A DNA stretch of 64,000 nucleotides from Pseudomonadota bacterium (GTDB lineage Bacteria > Myxococcota_A > Polyangia > Haliangiales > Haliangiaceae): positions 1 through 64,000 of the forward strand of contig JAKSDA010000387.1 of assembly GCA_022360315.1 (NCBI GenBank), read 5' to 3'. The notes under the pieces were generated by a model, which worked only from the letters and a program-made list of their open reading frames with translations, did no database searches and was not told the DNA's origin. The translations under genes and the position numbers were made by a program. Positions 1-7,996 of the stretch are shown here, in pieces; position 1 is the first letter of the stretch; the number at the start of each line of letters is the position of its first letter.

Positions 1-244
1 CCACTCATCGCCAGGAGCGCTGCACTGCAAATTGACCCATCGCCGCCCAACCCCGTCACCACTCAAAGTGACTGGAACTGTGAAAAATCAGCCTCACCCA
101 TCACCGGGACCGTACAAAATTTTTCCGAATTTCGCCTCAATTGCTCAATTCTGCTGTTCTCGGCCAAATCACACTGCACAGAAAGGGCGCAAAATGGGCG
201 GATTTTCGTGTAATATCAGCACATTAAGGATTCCGGGACGGGAA

Positions 245-1186
245 CTAGCTAGCCGGCGATGTCTTGCCGCGAATTACCGCTGTTAAATGCGCGGCGATCC
301 CGGCCCATAGGTGGTGTATTAGCTCGGCCGCAAGCGCGACGGTGGCCCCAGTTTGGTCCAACGGCGGCGAGACCTCGGTGAGATCGAACCCCAGGATCCG
401 GTACCGCGCCCCAAGAAGGAACAGTAGATCCATCACCTCATACGGAAACAGGCCGTTCGTGCATGGAACACTTGTTCCCGGTGCGAACGCTTGGTCGATG
501 GCGTCGATGTCGAGGGTTATGTACAACCCATCGACGCCATCGAGCCGATGGGTCAGTTCTTCCCTGACCAATTGTGGGTCACGTCGCATCTCGCTAGTTG
601 TCCGAAGCAAGACTCCCTTCGCCTCGAGTTCGGCCACGTACTCGAGCGAGTAGACCGGCGCGCTTACACCAAGCTGAGCCATGCGCTCGAACGAAATCAC
701 GTCACTGGCCGTATATACCCAGTGTCCAGAGTGCTCCTGGCCTTTACGTGGGGGACGACAATCCAAGTGCGCGTCGATATGAACCAGGCCAATTTCCGCA
801 TGCGAAAACCGTTTTTTCGTCGCGCGAAGCAACGGATCGGTGATCGAATGATCGCCGCCAATGCTGATGAGCGTCCAGTCGGCGGGGGCTTCTAGCGCTG
901 CCGCTTCAATCTTGGCATAGGCCCGCTCAAAGTCGTGATCGGGCGCGACAGTACCCAGGCGAAAGCAGGGCAAAACCGCGACATCTTGGCGCCGGTCTAA
1001 ATTGGTTGTCGCCAGAGCGCCCAACGCATTCAAGATCGCCGCAGGGGCAAAACGTGCTCCAGGCCGATGGCTCACCGCGTAGTCGAATGGCACCTCGATA
1101 AACGCCAGTCCTGAGGGCCCCTCTGGTACTGCCTGCCAGATATCGGCTATCCAACAGACTGAGGGGTCCTCGACAACACGCTTCAT
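245..1186 (-). CDS. Agmatinase/arginase-family ureohydrolase
   Basis: This 313-residue protein belongs to the binuclear manganese ureohydrolases, which split a guanidino compound into urea and an amine. The metal-binding signatures are all visible: GGDHS, then DAHLD (as VHIDAHLD), and DIDAID (as LDIDAIDQAFAPGTSVP) towards the C-terminus. The length matches agmatinases. ATG at 1186 is preferred over an in-frame TTG three bases upstream because the ATG overlaps the preceding gene's TGA by one base (TGATG), a sign of translational coupling. It is the last gene of a three-gene operon behind a radical SAM enzyme and an ATP-grasp ligase. That setting argues for a dedicated biosynthetic step, such as converting an arginine-derived guanidine to an ornithine or putrescine-type amine, rather than general arginine catabolism. 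The substrate cannot be read from the sequence. Arginase, agmatinase, guanidinobutyrase and formiminoglutamase remain possible. Confidence 0.88.
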   Translation of the reverse strand: MKRVVEDPSVCWIADIWQAVPEGPSGLAFIEVPFDYAVSHRPGARFAPAAILNALGALATTNLDRRQDVAVLPCFRLGTVAPDHDFERAYAKIEAAALEAPADWTLISIGGDHSITDPLLRATKKRFSHAEIGLVHIDAHLDCRPPRKGQEHSGHWVYTASDVISFERMAQLGVSAPVYSLEYVAELEAKGVLLRTTSEMRRDPQLVREELTHRLDGVDGLYITLDIDAIDQAFAPGTSVPCTNGLFPYEVMDLLFLLGARYRILGFDLTEVSPPLDQTGATVALAAELIHHLWAGIAAHLTAVIRGKTSPAS

Positions 1187-2433
1187 CAATTCGGCTCCAC
1201 ATTAACGACGACCCGCTCATAGGCCGCGCGAGCTTTGGCAAGCGCATCGCCACGGTCCCGCCCTTCGACCACCATGCGTCCCAACAAATCGGCATTAGAA
1301 CGAGGGAAGCGTGTCTCGGCCCCGGGGTGAGCCCATACCAAGAGATCGCAAACCCCCGGCAGACGCGACAGCTCGTCGGTGTTGATACCGCGAAAAATTC
1401 CCGCAGTCTGGCTGTGCAGACCGACGATTGTCGCGGCGCCCTCCTTTGAGGCCGACCCATCAACCTGAGTCCCGAGGGCACATTCCACCATGGCGAGCGC
1501 GGTGTCGACACCGGTCGCTCTCGGAATCGCATGCGATCCCAGCATGTCGCCGGCCAATCGCGGGTTTATCTCGAGGATCTTGATATCCCCGTTACTCGTC
1601 ACGCGAAACTCGGTGTGGATGAGACCGCAGGTTATGCCCAGTGCGTCGAGTCCTCGGCCGATCATGTCCGCCGCCTTATTGGCGCCGGCGAAGTCGCAGG
1701 GAAACGTAAGCACCAACTCGGTAAACTGTGCCCCGCCAGATCCGAGAAACGCCTCTTTCGCCGTGACGCCAAGAACCACACGTTCTTGTTGGTAGCCCTG
1801 AACAGTCTCGAGACTGTACTCATCACCGTCGATAAACTCCTCGAGCAAGATGCCGGGAGCCACTCGCTGCCCGGTGGTGAGTTTGGTGTATCCCTGCCAA
1901 TGCTCCCAGTAGTCGTCGAGCTCACTCGGACTACCGATCTTTACCACACCGATGCTGTCATTCGCGTTTTGGAGCTTCGCGATGAACGGGTACCTGAGCT
2001 CTTCTGCACAGCTGTGGGCGTATTCGCGGCTACGAGCGAGAAAGAACCGCGGATTGAGCGTGTCTAGGCCATTTGTGCGCAACTGCAAGCGTGTTAGGTA
2101 CTTGTTTCGAGCACTCAGAGCCGCGAGATATCCCATCCCTGGCAACCCCAGCTCTGCGGCGAGCAGGGCCGCCTCGGGCACAAAAAAATCGTTACTCGTT
2201 GTAATCCCATTAATCGCGCGGCGCGTGTGCACCTCGAGCGCTGTCGCCAGGAGAATCGCGTGGTCCGTGGTGTCGGTTTGAACCACATGTATATCCCGAG
2301 TGAGTTCAGGTGGGAGCTTTTCGGGATGCTGGCACAAGAGCGTGACCCAATACCCTTGGGCGCGACAGTACTCGAGGCTCGTGTGGCCAGCCCCGGTTGA
2401 GCTGATTTCAACGAATGCGATGTGCTTGGGCAT
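1186..2433 (-). CDS. ATP-grasp superfamily carboxylate-amine ligase
   Basis: The protein is 415 residues long from the chosen start. Its ATP-grasp features include an internal lysine region (PFIAKLQNANDSIGVVKI), the acidic segment LLEEFIDGDEYSLETV and the Mg-ATP binding EINPRLAGD near residue 320. Enzymes of this type activate a carboxylate as an acyl phosphate and join it to an amine, as in L-amino-acid ligases and argininosuccinate-like or carnosine-type ligases. The open frame reaches 58 codons further upstream, but ATG at 2433 has a strong GAGGAGGAT ribosome binding site that overlaps the stop of the radical SAM gene, and the fold begins directly there (MPKHIAFVEISS). The gene sits 16 bases after the radical SAM stop and overlaps the ureohydrolase start. 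A role joining an amino acid or peptide to a radical-SAM-modified product is inferred. Confidence 0.85.
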   Translation of the reverse strand: MPKHIAFVEISSTGAGHTSLEYCRAQGYWVTLLCQHPEKLPPELTRDIHVVQTDTTDHAILLATALEVHTRRAINGITTSNDFFVPEAALLAAELGLPGMGYLAALSARNKYLTRLQLRTNGLDTLNPRFFLARSREYAHSCAEELRYPFIAKLQNANDSIGVVKIGSPSELDDYWEHWQGYTKLTTGQRVAPGILLEEFIDGDEYSLETVQGYQQERVVLGVTAKEAFLGSGGAQFTELVLTFPCDFAGANKAADMIGRGLDALGITCGLIHTEFRVTSNGDIKILEINPRLAGDMLGSHAIPRATGVDTALAMVECALGTQVDGSASKEGAATIVGLHSQTAGIFRGINTDELSRLPGVCDLLVWAHPGAETRFPRSNADLLGRMVVEGRDRGDALAKARAAYERVVVNVEPN

Positions 2434-2449
2434 ATCTTCATCATCCTCC

Positions 2450-3628
2450 TCACACGCGGCGGTGATCGCTAGATTCGCCACCGTCGGTGCCTTTTGACGG
2501 TATACGAATATTGTATAGTCCTTCCAGCTTTCGCTCAATGCCGCGCTTCTCCGTGCCCCGCCACACGCGCTCGCGAACCAGGCAAAATCCGTCTTGCAGC
2601 GGCGCACGTATCCGCTTCGCTAGCTTTGTATTCCATATCTCGTCCAAGGACTGGCTAAACACGTTGCCCAGCGGGCGCCCGAGCCCATTGCAATCATATA
2701 CCTCGCCGTAAATGTTGACAAATAGCCCAACATTTACCTGCCGGCATCGATATCCGCCCGCCATCGGCCTTGATGACTCGTAGCTCAATCCGTATTCCTC
2801 TGCATCTATCCGCTGAATGTACTCGAGCATCTCATCGGATCGTTGCCGTTCTTTCTGGCGCACCTTCTTGTCGGCGAGCCCCTCGGGGATCAGAGTCGAT
2901 ATATAATGGTGTACGTTGTTGTCCCGACACCATCGATGCACCTCTCCAATGGATTCAAGCGAATGCTTGTTCATGATGATCATATCGATCGCCAGTCGTG
3001 TCGGAACCGGTTCGTTGAACCCCAATGCGAGCAACCGCTCGAGAGCGCGTCGGGCCTCCACTGTGTACCCCGGCTTACCTACCAACTTGTCGTTGAGCTC
3101 CGGGTCGAAGCTCGAGTACTTCAGAAAAACCGATGCCCCGAGATCATAGAGCCGGCGAGCCGCGGCATCATCAATCTGACTGCCATTTGTGAAGATCACG
3201 GGTGTCATGACCTGGCTGTGGATGTACTCGATAACCTCCCAAAACCCCGGGTCGACCATTGGCTCTCCGGCACCCGGGAACTCCACCGTGGTCGCGCCGA
3301 GCGCCTTGGCCGCGGCAATCAGCGCTTTTCGCTTTTCTGTGGTCAGCTCGCGTTTGCGGGCCTCATCGAAACGGTCGACAGTACGATCGCAGTAGTAGCA
3401 GTTGATGTCGCAGTCATTTGTGAAGTCCATGTCGAGATGCAGCATCTTGTTCGCCGCCATCGCAACCTGTACATCGTCTGCACTGTAATCAGTGCCACGT
3501 AGCCACAGATCCTCGAGTCTGCTCGAGGCCCGTTCGAGATGATCTCTGCGCGGCACGCCATTTCTGGCGCTCGGCAGCCAGTCGGGTTGTTTTGCTAGTT
3601 TTGGTTTTTGTTGCATATTCAATTTCAT
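2450..3628 (-). CDS. Radical SAM enzyme with twitch/SPASM-like C-terminus
   Basis: This 392-residue radical SAM protein has the 4Fe-4S signature CxxxCxxC at Cys73, Cys77 and Cys80 (NDCDINCYYC), followed by a glycine-rich GAGEP motif near residue 121. Beyond the barrel, Cys295, Cys313 and Cys349 lie in a segment (YRCRQVNVGLFVNIYGEVYD and GFCLVRERV) that resembles a shortened SPASM or twitch auxiliary cluster domain. Such domains are common in enzymes that modify peptides or amino acids. It is the first gene of the operon with the ATP-grasp and ureohydrolase genes. The ATG at 3628 lacks a convincing Shine-Dalgarno sequence; an in-frame ATG four codons later is an alternative. No precursor peptide was recognised with confidence upstream. 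The reaction is unknown. Confidence 0.85.
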   Translation of the reverse strand: MKLNMQQKPKLAKQPDWLPSARNGVPRRDHLERASSRLEDLWLRGTDYSADDVQVAMAANKMLHLDMDFTNDCDINCYYCDRTVDRFDEARKRELTTEKRKALIAAAKALGATTVEFPGAGEPMVDPGFWEVIEYIHSQVMTPVIFTNGSQIDDAAARRLYDLGASVFLKYSSFDPELNDKLVGKPGYTVEARRALERLLALGFNEPVPTRLAIDMIIMNKHSLESIGEVHRWCRDNNVHHYISTLIPEGLADKKVRQKERQRSDEMLEYIQRIDAEEYGLSYESSRPMAGGYRCRQVNVGLFVNIYGEVYDCNGLGRPLGNVFSQSLDEIWNTKLAKRIRAPLQDGFCLVRERVWRGTEKRGIERKLEGLYNIRIPSKGTDGGESSDHRRV

Positions 3629-3760
3629 GATGTTGCTATTAGAAAATACGATTAACGGCGTTCGCCCGAGCGTGATTCTCTCTTAGTCGCCGCTAATCGA
3701 CCCTACGCCATCACTAGTGCGTGATGTGCTGAATTTGTCCACACAAGTACTCCCTCAGTT

Positions 3761-3806
3761 CCCACTGCTCATCGGTCATTTACACCCAGTAAACTCACTC
3801 TTCATG
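3761..3806 (-). repeat. Degenerate copy of dispersed repeat core
   Basis: Read on the minus strand, this stretch contains ACTGGGTGTAAATGACCGAT followed by GAGCA. It closely resembles the middle of the inverted-repeat elements at 20194-20352 and 42439-42598. No matching terminal inverted repeats are obvious here, so it may be an old or partial copy. The similarity was judged by eye only. Confidence 0.4.
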
Positions 3807-4100
3807 CATTGCCACCGAACCCAATCTCTCCGCGATCATCGGTCAACTCCAATGCACCGCAGACCAGATGGGATGGCTTCATCCGGCGGCTGATAAATAG
3901 TTAGCACACGTGTCTATGTACTGGCAAATTCATTCGACTTGAGTATTGGTGACGAGATTCTGATCGATTAAACATACTCATTCTCGCCATATTTTTTTAT
4001 GTATCGACACATCTACATGCATCGACACCTCTATAGTCGACAGAACATAGAGTACCAGGCAGATCGATGTGAAAATGTACCCTTTGTCCGAATTCGGTGA

Positions 4101-4262
4101 GCTAGCAGCATTCGGGAAAAATCGTTTTCCCGAATCTGTGTGCCCCGGCCGAGAACGGCGATCAGCCGATTTCGGGCACATGGGGCGCCCGGCGGGAGTC
4201 CGCCGGAGGGCTTTGCCCAACAATGGTAGCGGCGTTCGGGATTTTTCCCGAACGCTGCTAGG
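4101..4262. mobile_element. MITE-like element with 22-bp terminal inverted repeats
   Basis: The ends form an imperfect inverted repeat: GCTAGCAGCATTCGGGAAAA at the left and its near-complement ending at 4262 on the right, with two or three mismatches. Each end is itself a hairpin: an 11-bp stem with a 4-base loop at 4110-4135, and a 10-bp stem at 4232-4255. A third perfect 7-bp stem (CCGGCGG-GAGT-CCGCCGG) lies between them. No transposase is encoded, and no clear target duplication was found. The right half recurs, shortened, at 6586-6654. This structure fits a non-autonomous miniature element or a structured dispersed repeat. Confidence 0.6.
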
Positions 4263-4672
4263 CCGTAATACACGCGGAATGACACTACGGATGCCCCCGA
4301 GAGGACCGAATGTGCCGCTGATCAAACACGTACTGGCCGTAGAGAACGACGTTGTCCCACTCGACCGGGCTCACCTGGCGCAGCAGTGAAGACTCAATTC
4401 CGTTGCCCTCGGAGTCGACCGTGGGGAGGATTCTGAAATATCTCCTTGGCCTGCTGTAGAATGGGGCGCGGGCGCCTCCACACCTGGCAATAATTCCCTG
4501 CAGATATCCATGGACCTCGAGCCTACCACGTGGCATGAAAATTGAGCCGAGCGCCTAATGACACTTGATCACACATTCTTTGGATAATCTGACGTGACTA
4601 CCGCTCTGCCAAGCAATGCACGATCGCCGTAATTTTTGCCCTGATCGCCACAAATAAGTCAACGAACAACCA

Positions 4673-4699
4673 TTGCGTGTGCACATCGATGCCTATAAT
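4673..4699 (+). promoter_or_regulatory. Candidate sigma-70 type promoter for the peptide transporter
   Basis: A perfect TATAAT lies at 4694-4699, about 50 bases before the transporter start. The best upstream hexamer is TTGCGT at 4673-4678, which leaves a short 15-base spacer. The -10 match is good and the -35 weak, so this is a candidate only. Confidence 0.35.
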
Positions 4700-4749
4700 G
4701 TGACCGCCGGTCAGCAGCATTGGCCGAGCGGATGAGTAGAGGATGCCTC

Positions 4750-6258
4750 ATGGCAACCAGCACAGAGGACAAGTTGCAACCTGTCATCGACGATCGGGGC
4801 TTTTTCGGCCATCCCAAAGGGCTCTCGGTGTTGTTTTCTGCTGCGATGTGGGAGCGCTTCGGCTTCTACGGCATGCGGGCGATCCTCACTCTTTATATGG
4901 TATACGAGCTCGGGTATCCCAAGGACGGCTATGCCTATGCCGTCTACGGTGCCTACTGTGCTCTGGCCTACGCGTTTCCGGTCTTGGGTGGTTGGCTGGC
5001 CAATCAATGGCTGGGTTATCGCCGCAGTATCCTATGGGGCGGCGTGCTCATGACCATAGGCTACTTTGCCATGTCCGTGCCCTACGAGTGGGCGTTTTAT
5101 CTGGCCATGGCTCTACTATCAGTAGGTAATGGCTTTTTCAGGCCCAACGTGGCGAGCATTGTCGGTCGCCTGTACAAAGAGGGCGACCCACGTCGCGATC
5201 GCGGCTTCATTATTTTCTACGCGGGCATCAACATCGGTGCCCTGAGTGCGCCGCTGATATGCGGCTGGCTAGGCGAAGAGGTCTCTTGGCCTTTGGGCTT
5301 CCGTCTAGCCGGCGTCGGCATGCTCATCGGTCTAGCATGGTTTTGGTTTGGCCAGCGTCATATTCGCCATCATGGTGAACCCGATCATCCAGCGCTCTTG
5401 CACGCACCGGTGCTTTTCCGGCTCAATCGTTTTCATTTGGTGATACTGGGATCGTTGGTCCTGGTGCCGCTTGCGGCTTGGACCCTGTATATACCCAAAA
5501 TTGCCACATACCTCGTCCAGGGGATGAGCTTGCTGGGACTGTTGGCCCTCATCATGCTCACACAGCAGCAGCAGGGCGTGGCCCGCTATCGCATGATAGC
5601 CCTCATCATGCTCATGTTTTTCAACATGCTGTTTTGGGCCGGTTTCGAGCAAGCTGGTAGCTCATTCAACGTGATGGCCAAGGACCACCTTCGGCGCGAC
5701 ATCTTTGGCGTCGAGATCGCTGCTGCGGTATTTCAGTCGGTTAATCCGTTGTTTCTCATCCTCTTTGCCCCGGTATTTACCGTCATCTGGAAGCGCCTTA
5801 GCGATCTTGGTCGCGAACCCTCTATTCCGGTCAAATTTTCCCTAGCCCTCTTTCAACTGGGTCTCGGCTTCGCAGTGCTAGCATACGGCGTGACCACGGC
5901 CGATGGCAATGCCAGGATTTCGATGTGGTACATGGTGCTCTGCTACCTGCTGCACACCATGGGCGAACTCTGTCTATCGCCCATCGGTCTGTCGGCAGTA
6001 ACCAAATTGGCGCCGCAAAAATGGGTCGGCTTTTGCATGGGTGCCTGGTTTCTGACCATAGCCAATGGCCATATCATGGCTGCCGGCATAGCCATGCTCA
6101 CAGGGCGCGGAGCTGCTGCTGGTGAGGTAGCGACCGTCGAGTCGCTGCAAAACTATACCCTCATTTTCGAGCAGGTGTTCTACTTGGCGTGTGGGGCCGG
6201 CATTGTGCTACTTTTTCTGTCGCCCGCGATCAAGAAGTTGATGCAAGGCGTCAACTAA
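4750..6258 (+). CDS. POT/PTR2-family proton-dependent oligopeptide transporter
   Basis: This 502-residue inner-membrane protein has around 12-14 hydrophobic segments. It begins with the family hallmark FFGHPKGLSVLFSAAMWERF followed by GFYGMRAILTLYM, and has a second conserved stretch at FIIFYAGINIGALSAPLICG. POT transporters import di- and tripeptides with protons. The open frame continues upstream to 4720, but ATG at 4750 is preferred because AGAGGA at 4737-4742 gives proper spacing and the protein then starts just before the conserved region. It stands alone on the plus strand, divergent from the radical SAM operon. Whether it moves the product of that operon is unknown; a housekeeping nutrient role is equally likely. 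Confidence 0.93.
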   Translation: MATSTEDKLQPVIDDRGFFGHPKGLSVLFSAAMWERFGFYGMRAILTLYMVYELGYPKDGYAYAVYGAYCALAYAFPVLGGWLANQWLGYRRSILWGGVLMTIGYFAMSVPYEWAFYLAMALLSVGNGFFRPNVASIVGRLYKEGDPRRDRGFIIFYAGINIGALSAPLICGWLGEEVSWPLGFRLAGVGMLIGLAWFWFGQRHIRHHGEPDHPALLHAPVLFRLNRFHLVILGSLVLVPLAAWTLYIPKIATYLVQGMSLLGLLALIMLTQQQQGVARYRMIALIMLMFFNMLFWAGFEQAGSSFNVMAKDHLRRDIFGVEIAAAVFQSVNPLFLILFAPVFTVIWKRLSDLGREPSIPVKFSLALFQLGLGFAVLAYGVTTADGNARISMWYMVLCYLLHTMGELCLSPIGLSAVTKLAPQKWVGFCMGAWFLTIANGHIMAAGIAMLTGRGAAAGEVATVESLQNYTLIFEQVFYLACGAGIVLLFLSPAIKKLMQGVN

Positions 6259-6447
6259 CGGTTGGTCCCAACGAACGACCTCCTCGTCCACAGCCAGCTG
6301 CTCGATCCACCTGGACAGATTCCACGCCAATCGGGCGCACTCAAGCCAGACACAGTGGCCGTCAAATTCACAGACTGGCATCGCCAGGCGGTCAGTCCGC
6401 CATTCATTAGCGCGATGATGTTTCCTGATCACATCGCTCGTAAGTGA
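6259..6447 (-). pseudogene. Possible transposase C-terminal remnant
   Basis: On the minus strand the frame reads through a segment with the motif WLECARLAWNLSRWIEQL, reminiscent of the W...NLxRW helix near the C-terminus of IS1380-type transposases. It has no N-terminal portion, no transposase catalytic residues and no bounding inverted repeats, and its end runs into the POT gene. The resemblance is weak and was judged by eye. A chance antisense frame is a real alternative. Confidence 0.22.
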
Positions 6448-6460
6448 AATCAACGACTCG

Positions 6461-6584
6461 TTGGGTTGATCAGAATTCGGCAGTTTTATGATTATATAAC
6501 GATAACGACAGTGGTATGGGTGCAGTTGGGTTGATCGGAATTCGGCAGTTTTATGATTATATAACGATAACGACAGTGGTATGG
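6461..6584. repeat. Tandem duplication of a 59-bp unit
   Basis: Two copies, 6461-6519 and 6526-6584, are identical except for one base (A at 6472, G at 6537). They are separated by six bases, giving a 65-base period. Each contains an AT-rich centre (TTTATGATTATATAACGATA) unlike the GC-rich surroundings. The near identity indicates recent duplication or selection. The second copy directly abuts the truncated dispersed repeat at 6586. Confidence 0.9.
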
Positions 6585-6585
6585 A

Positions 6586-6654
6586 GCACCCGGCCGGAGT
6601 CCGCCTGAGAGCTTTGCCCAATAATGGTAGGGGATTTTTCCCGAACGCTGCCAG
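6586..6654. repeat. Truncated copy of the 4101-4262 repeat element
   Basis: This segment matches 4185-4261 almost base for base, with an internal 8-base deletion that removes one arm of the terminal hairpin and several substitutions. Shared blocks include GCTTTGCCCAAYAATGGTAG and GGGATTTTTCCCGAACGCTG. Only the right half is present, so this is a decayed or 5'-truncated copy. Confidence 0.75.
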
Positions 6655-7070
6655 TGGGAGTGCGTCAGATCGACGGCAGCGGAACAAGAGATGCCAAAGA
6701 GATTTTGGCCGGTGAGATCTTGGTTTGCCGCTGAGATAGGAGCGATGACCAATCCGACTCGGTGGGGTTGGTACAAATTCAGCGTGAATTACACCCGCGT
6801 TCGAGAGGCCTTTGCCAACCTTGACGAGTTCCCAACTTGTGCTGGCAAAAAGTTGTCCTTTATCGATAAAAATCTGTCCTGAGGCGTGCCAACCAGCTCG
6901 ACGGCAAAATCAAGAAGGCGCGCCAGGCCGAGCGCCTCGTCAAACGCGGCAAGAAAATGGCCGCGGAGGCATGATGCTTGGGTTGCAAGACCCGAATCGC
7001 CGCCAATCGCGCACCATTTCACTCTCACGGTCACTCGCTCCAAAGCTCGATCTCGCACTGTTCATTGTCT

Positions 7071-7886
7071 CTACCGCGTGACGCGAGCGTAGGCGACGTG
7101 GGTCGGCATGTACCCGCGGCTGTCGGTGCCGTACCACCCGTAGGCGATGGTCTTGCCGCTTTCGTCGTTGACGAACATCATGGTCCCAAAGCCGAACCCG
7201 CCATCCCCGTCAGCGCTGCGGGTATCGTCCTGATGCGGCGTCTTGGTGGAGTCGACGATGCGCGCTGCCCAGGCTCTCTCGACGCCGGGCACAGGCCATG
7301 GCTTCTCGATGAAGAACCCGACGTGGCCGGTCACTCGCGACGTCGAGAGCGGTGAACGCGGGAATGCGAAGAGATCACCGGCTCGGGCATCCGAAACGTG
7401 AGCCAGCTGCTGCCATCCCCGCGGCGACTTCGTTTTGGGCGCACGGCTGATGGCGCGGTAGAAGTGGATGGCTCGTGGTCGCTTCTTGCCGAGCGAACGC
7501 AAGGCCCGCGGCGCGCTGCGCTCGAGCATCCACTCCGCCATCCCCGAGCAGTCCCAGGCATAGTATCCCTTGCGCTGCTGGACTCGGGTCTTGTGCTTGT
7601 AACTGGTCGCGACCAGATTGTCCCGCACGTCGATGATCAACTCGACGAGCTTTGCCGCTGCAGGAGAGGCAGTGAGCTCGGGCGAGAGCAGCTCTTCGGC
7701 GCGCGGAGAAGGCGGCCCCGCCAGTGCGGGAGCGACGAGCGAATCGATAGTTGAATCGTGCTCGACCACATTCGGATGATACGCCAAGGGCTGCTCCGAT
7801 GTGGCCACAGGCTGCGATGCTCCGGTCGTGCACGCGATCATAGATCCGACCAGTCCTATACACACGCCGCGTATACATCCATCCAT
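7071..7886 (-). CDS. NlpC/P60-like (papain-fold) lipoprotein
   Basis: This 271-residue predicted lipoprotein starts at ATG 7886. A short signal peptide (RGVCIGLVGSMIA) ends in a cysteine in lipobox position (MIAC-TTGAS), and a flexible stretch follows. The catalytic domain shows a nucleophile motif YYAWDCSGMAEWML, then DARAGDLFAFP and TGHVGFFIEKP. This is the Cys...GDL...GHVG order of NlpC/P60 and CHAP peptidases, which cut peptide cross-links of the cell wall. A longer upstream frame overlaps the HAD gene and is discarded. The ribosome binding site is poor, so the start rests on the signal peptide. Its substrate and its link to the upstream HAD/ATP-grasp genes are unknown. Confidence 0.7.
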   Translation of the reverse strand: MDGCIRGVCIGLVGSMIACTTGASQPVATSEQPLAYHPNVVEHDSTIDSLVAPALAGPPSPRAEELLSPELTASPAAAKLVELIIDVRDNLVATSYKHKTRVQQRKGYYAWDCSGMAEWMLERSAPRALRSLGKKRPRAIHFYRAISRAPKTKSPRGWQQLAHVSDARAGDLFAFPRSPLSTSRVTGHVGFFIEKPWPVPGVERAWAARIVDSTKTPHQDDTRSADGDGGFGFGTMMFVNDESGKTIAYGWYGTDSRGYMPTHVAYARVTR

Positions 7887-7921
7887 GCAGAAGTGTAACG
7901 AGGTACGTGGGCATGGGGTCT

Positions 7922-7996
7922 TCAAAGAAGACTCTTGAGCATGGAAGTCGTCTTTGCCGCGCCAGGCTCGCCCGTGATGAGCGGCCCTTGCGCGAA
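7922..7996 (-). pseudogene. Possible P-loop ATPase fragment after the HAD gene
   Basis: Directly after the HAD stop codon, the same minus-strand frame stays open for 24 codons. It encodes GPLITGEPGAAKTTSMLKSL before a TGA. GEPGAAKTT looks like a Walker A (P-loop) of an AAA-type ATPase. There is no start codon and nothing else of the domain. It may be a fossil of a deleted gene, or coincidence. Confidence 0.2.

Larger units (their letters stand above)
3629..4749. other. Gene-poor, repeat-bearing intergenic region
   Basis: About 1.1 kb separates the divergently transcribed radical SAM operon and the peptide transporter. It holds a degenerate copy of a dispersed repeat core at 3761-3806, a MITE-like element at 4101-4262 and a probable transporter promoter at 4673-4699. 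A 21-codon minus-strand reading frame around 3740-3790 (starting MTDEQWELREYL) falls in the repeat-like core and has no clear ribosome binding site. It is not called as a gene. Confidence 0.7.
6259..7070. other. Repeat-rich intergenic region with probable gene remnants
   Basis: This stretch between two convergent genes contains no intact gene. It holds a possible transposase-tail remnant (6259-6447), a 59-bp tandem duplication (6461-6584), a truncated copy of the 4101-4262 element (6586-6654) and, at about 6877-6974, a short open tail encoding a lysine/arginine-rich sequence ending KKMAAEA. The last is cut off by a stop upstream and lacks a start. Together these suggest an insertion hotspot with decayed DNA. 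Confidence 0.6.

Noticed and set aside
32..286. 84-codon frame at the start of the window
   Set aside because: Low-complexity composition, no ribosome binding site, and it runs into the ureohydrolase gene on the other strand.
3978..4325. Minus-strand frames of 84-115 codons over the MITE-like element
   Set aside because: They run through the hairpins of the repeat and translate its palindromes (GKNPLPLLGKALRRTPAG-like); no ribosome binding site and no family.
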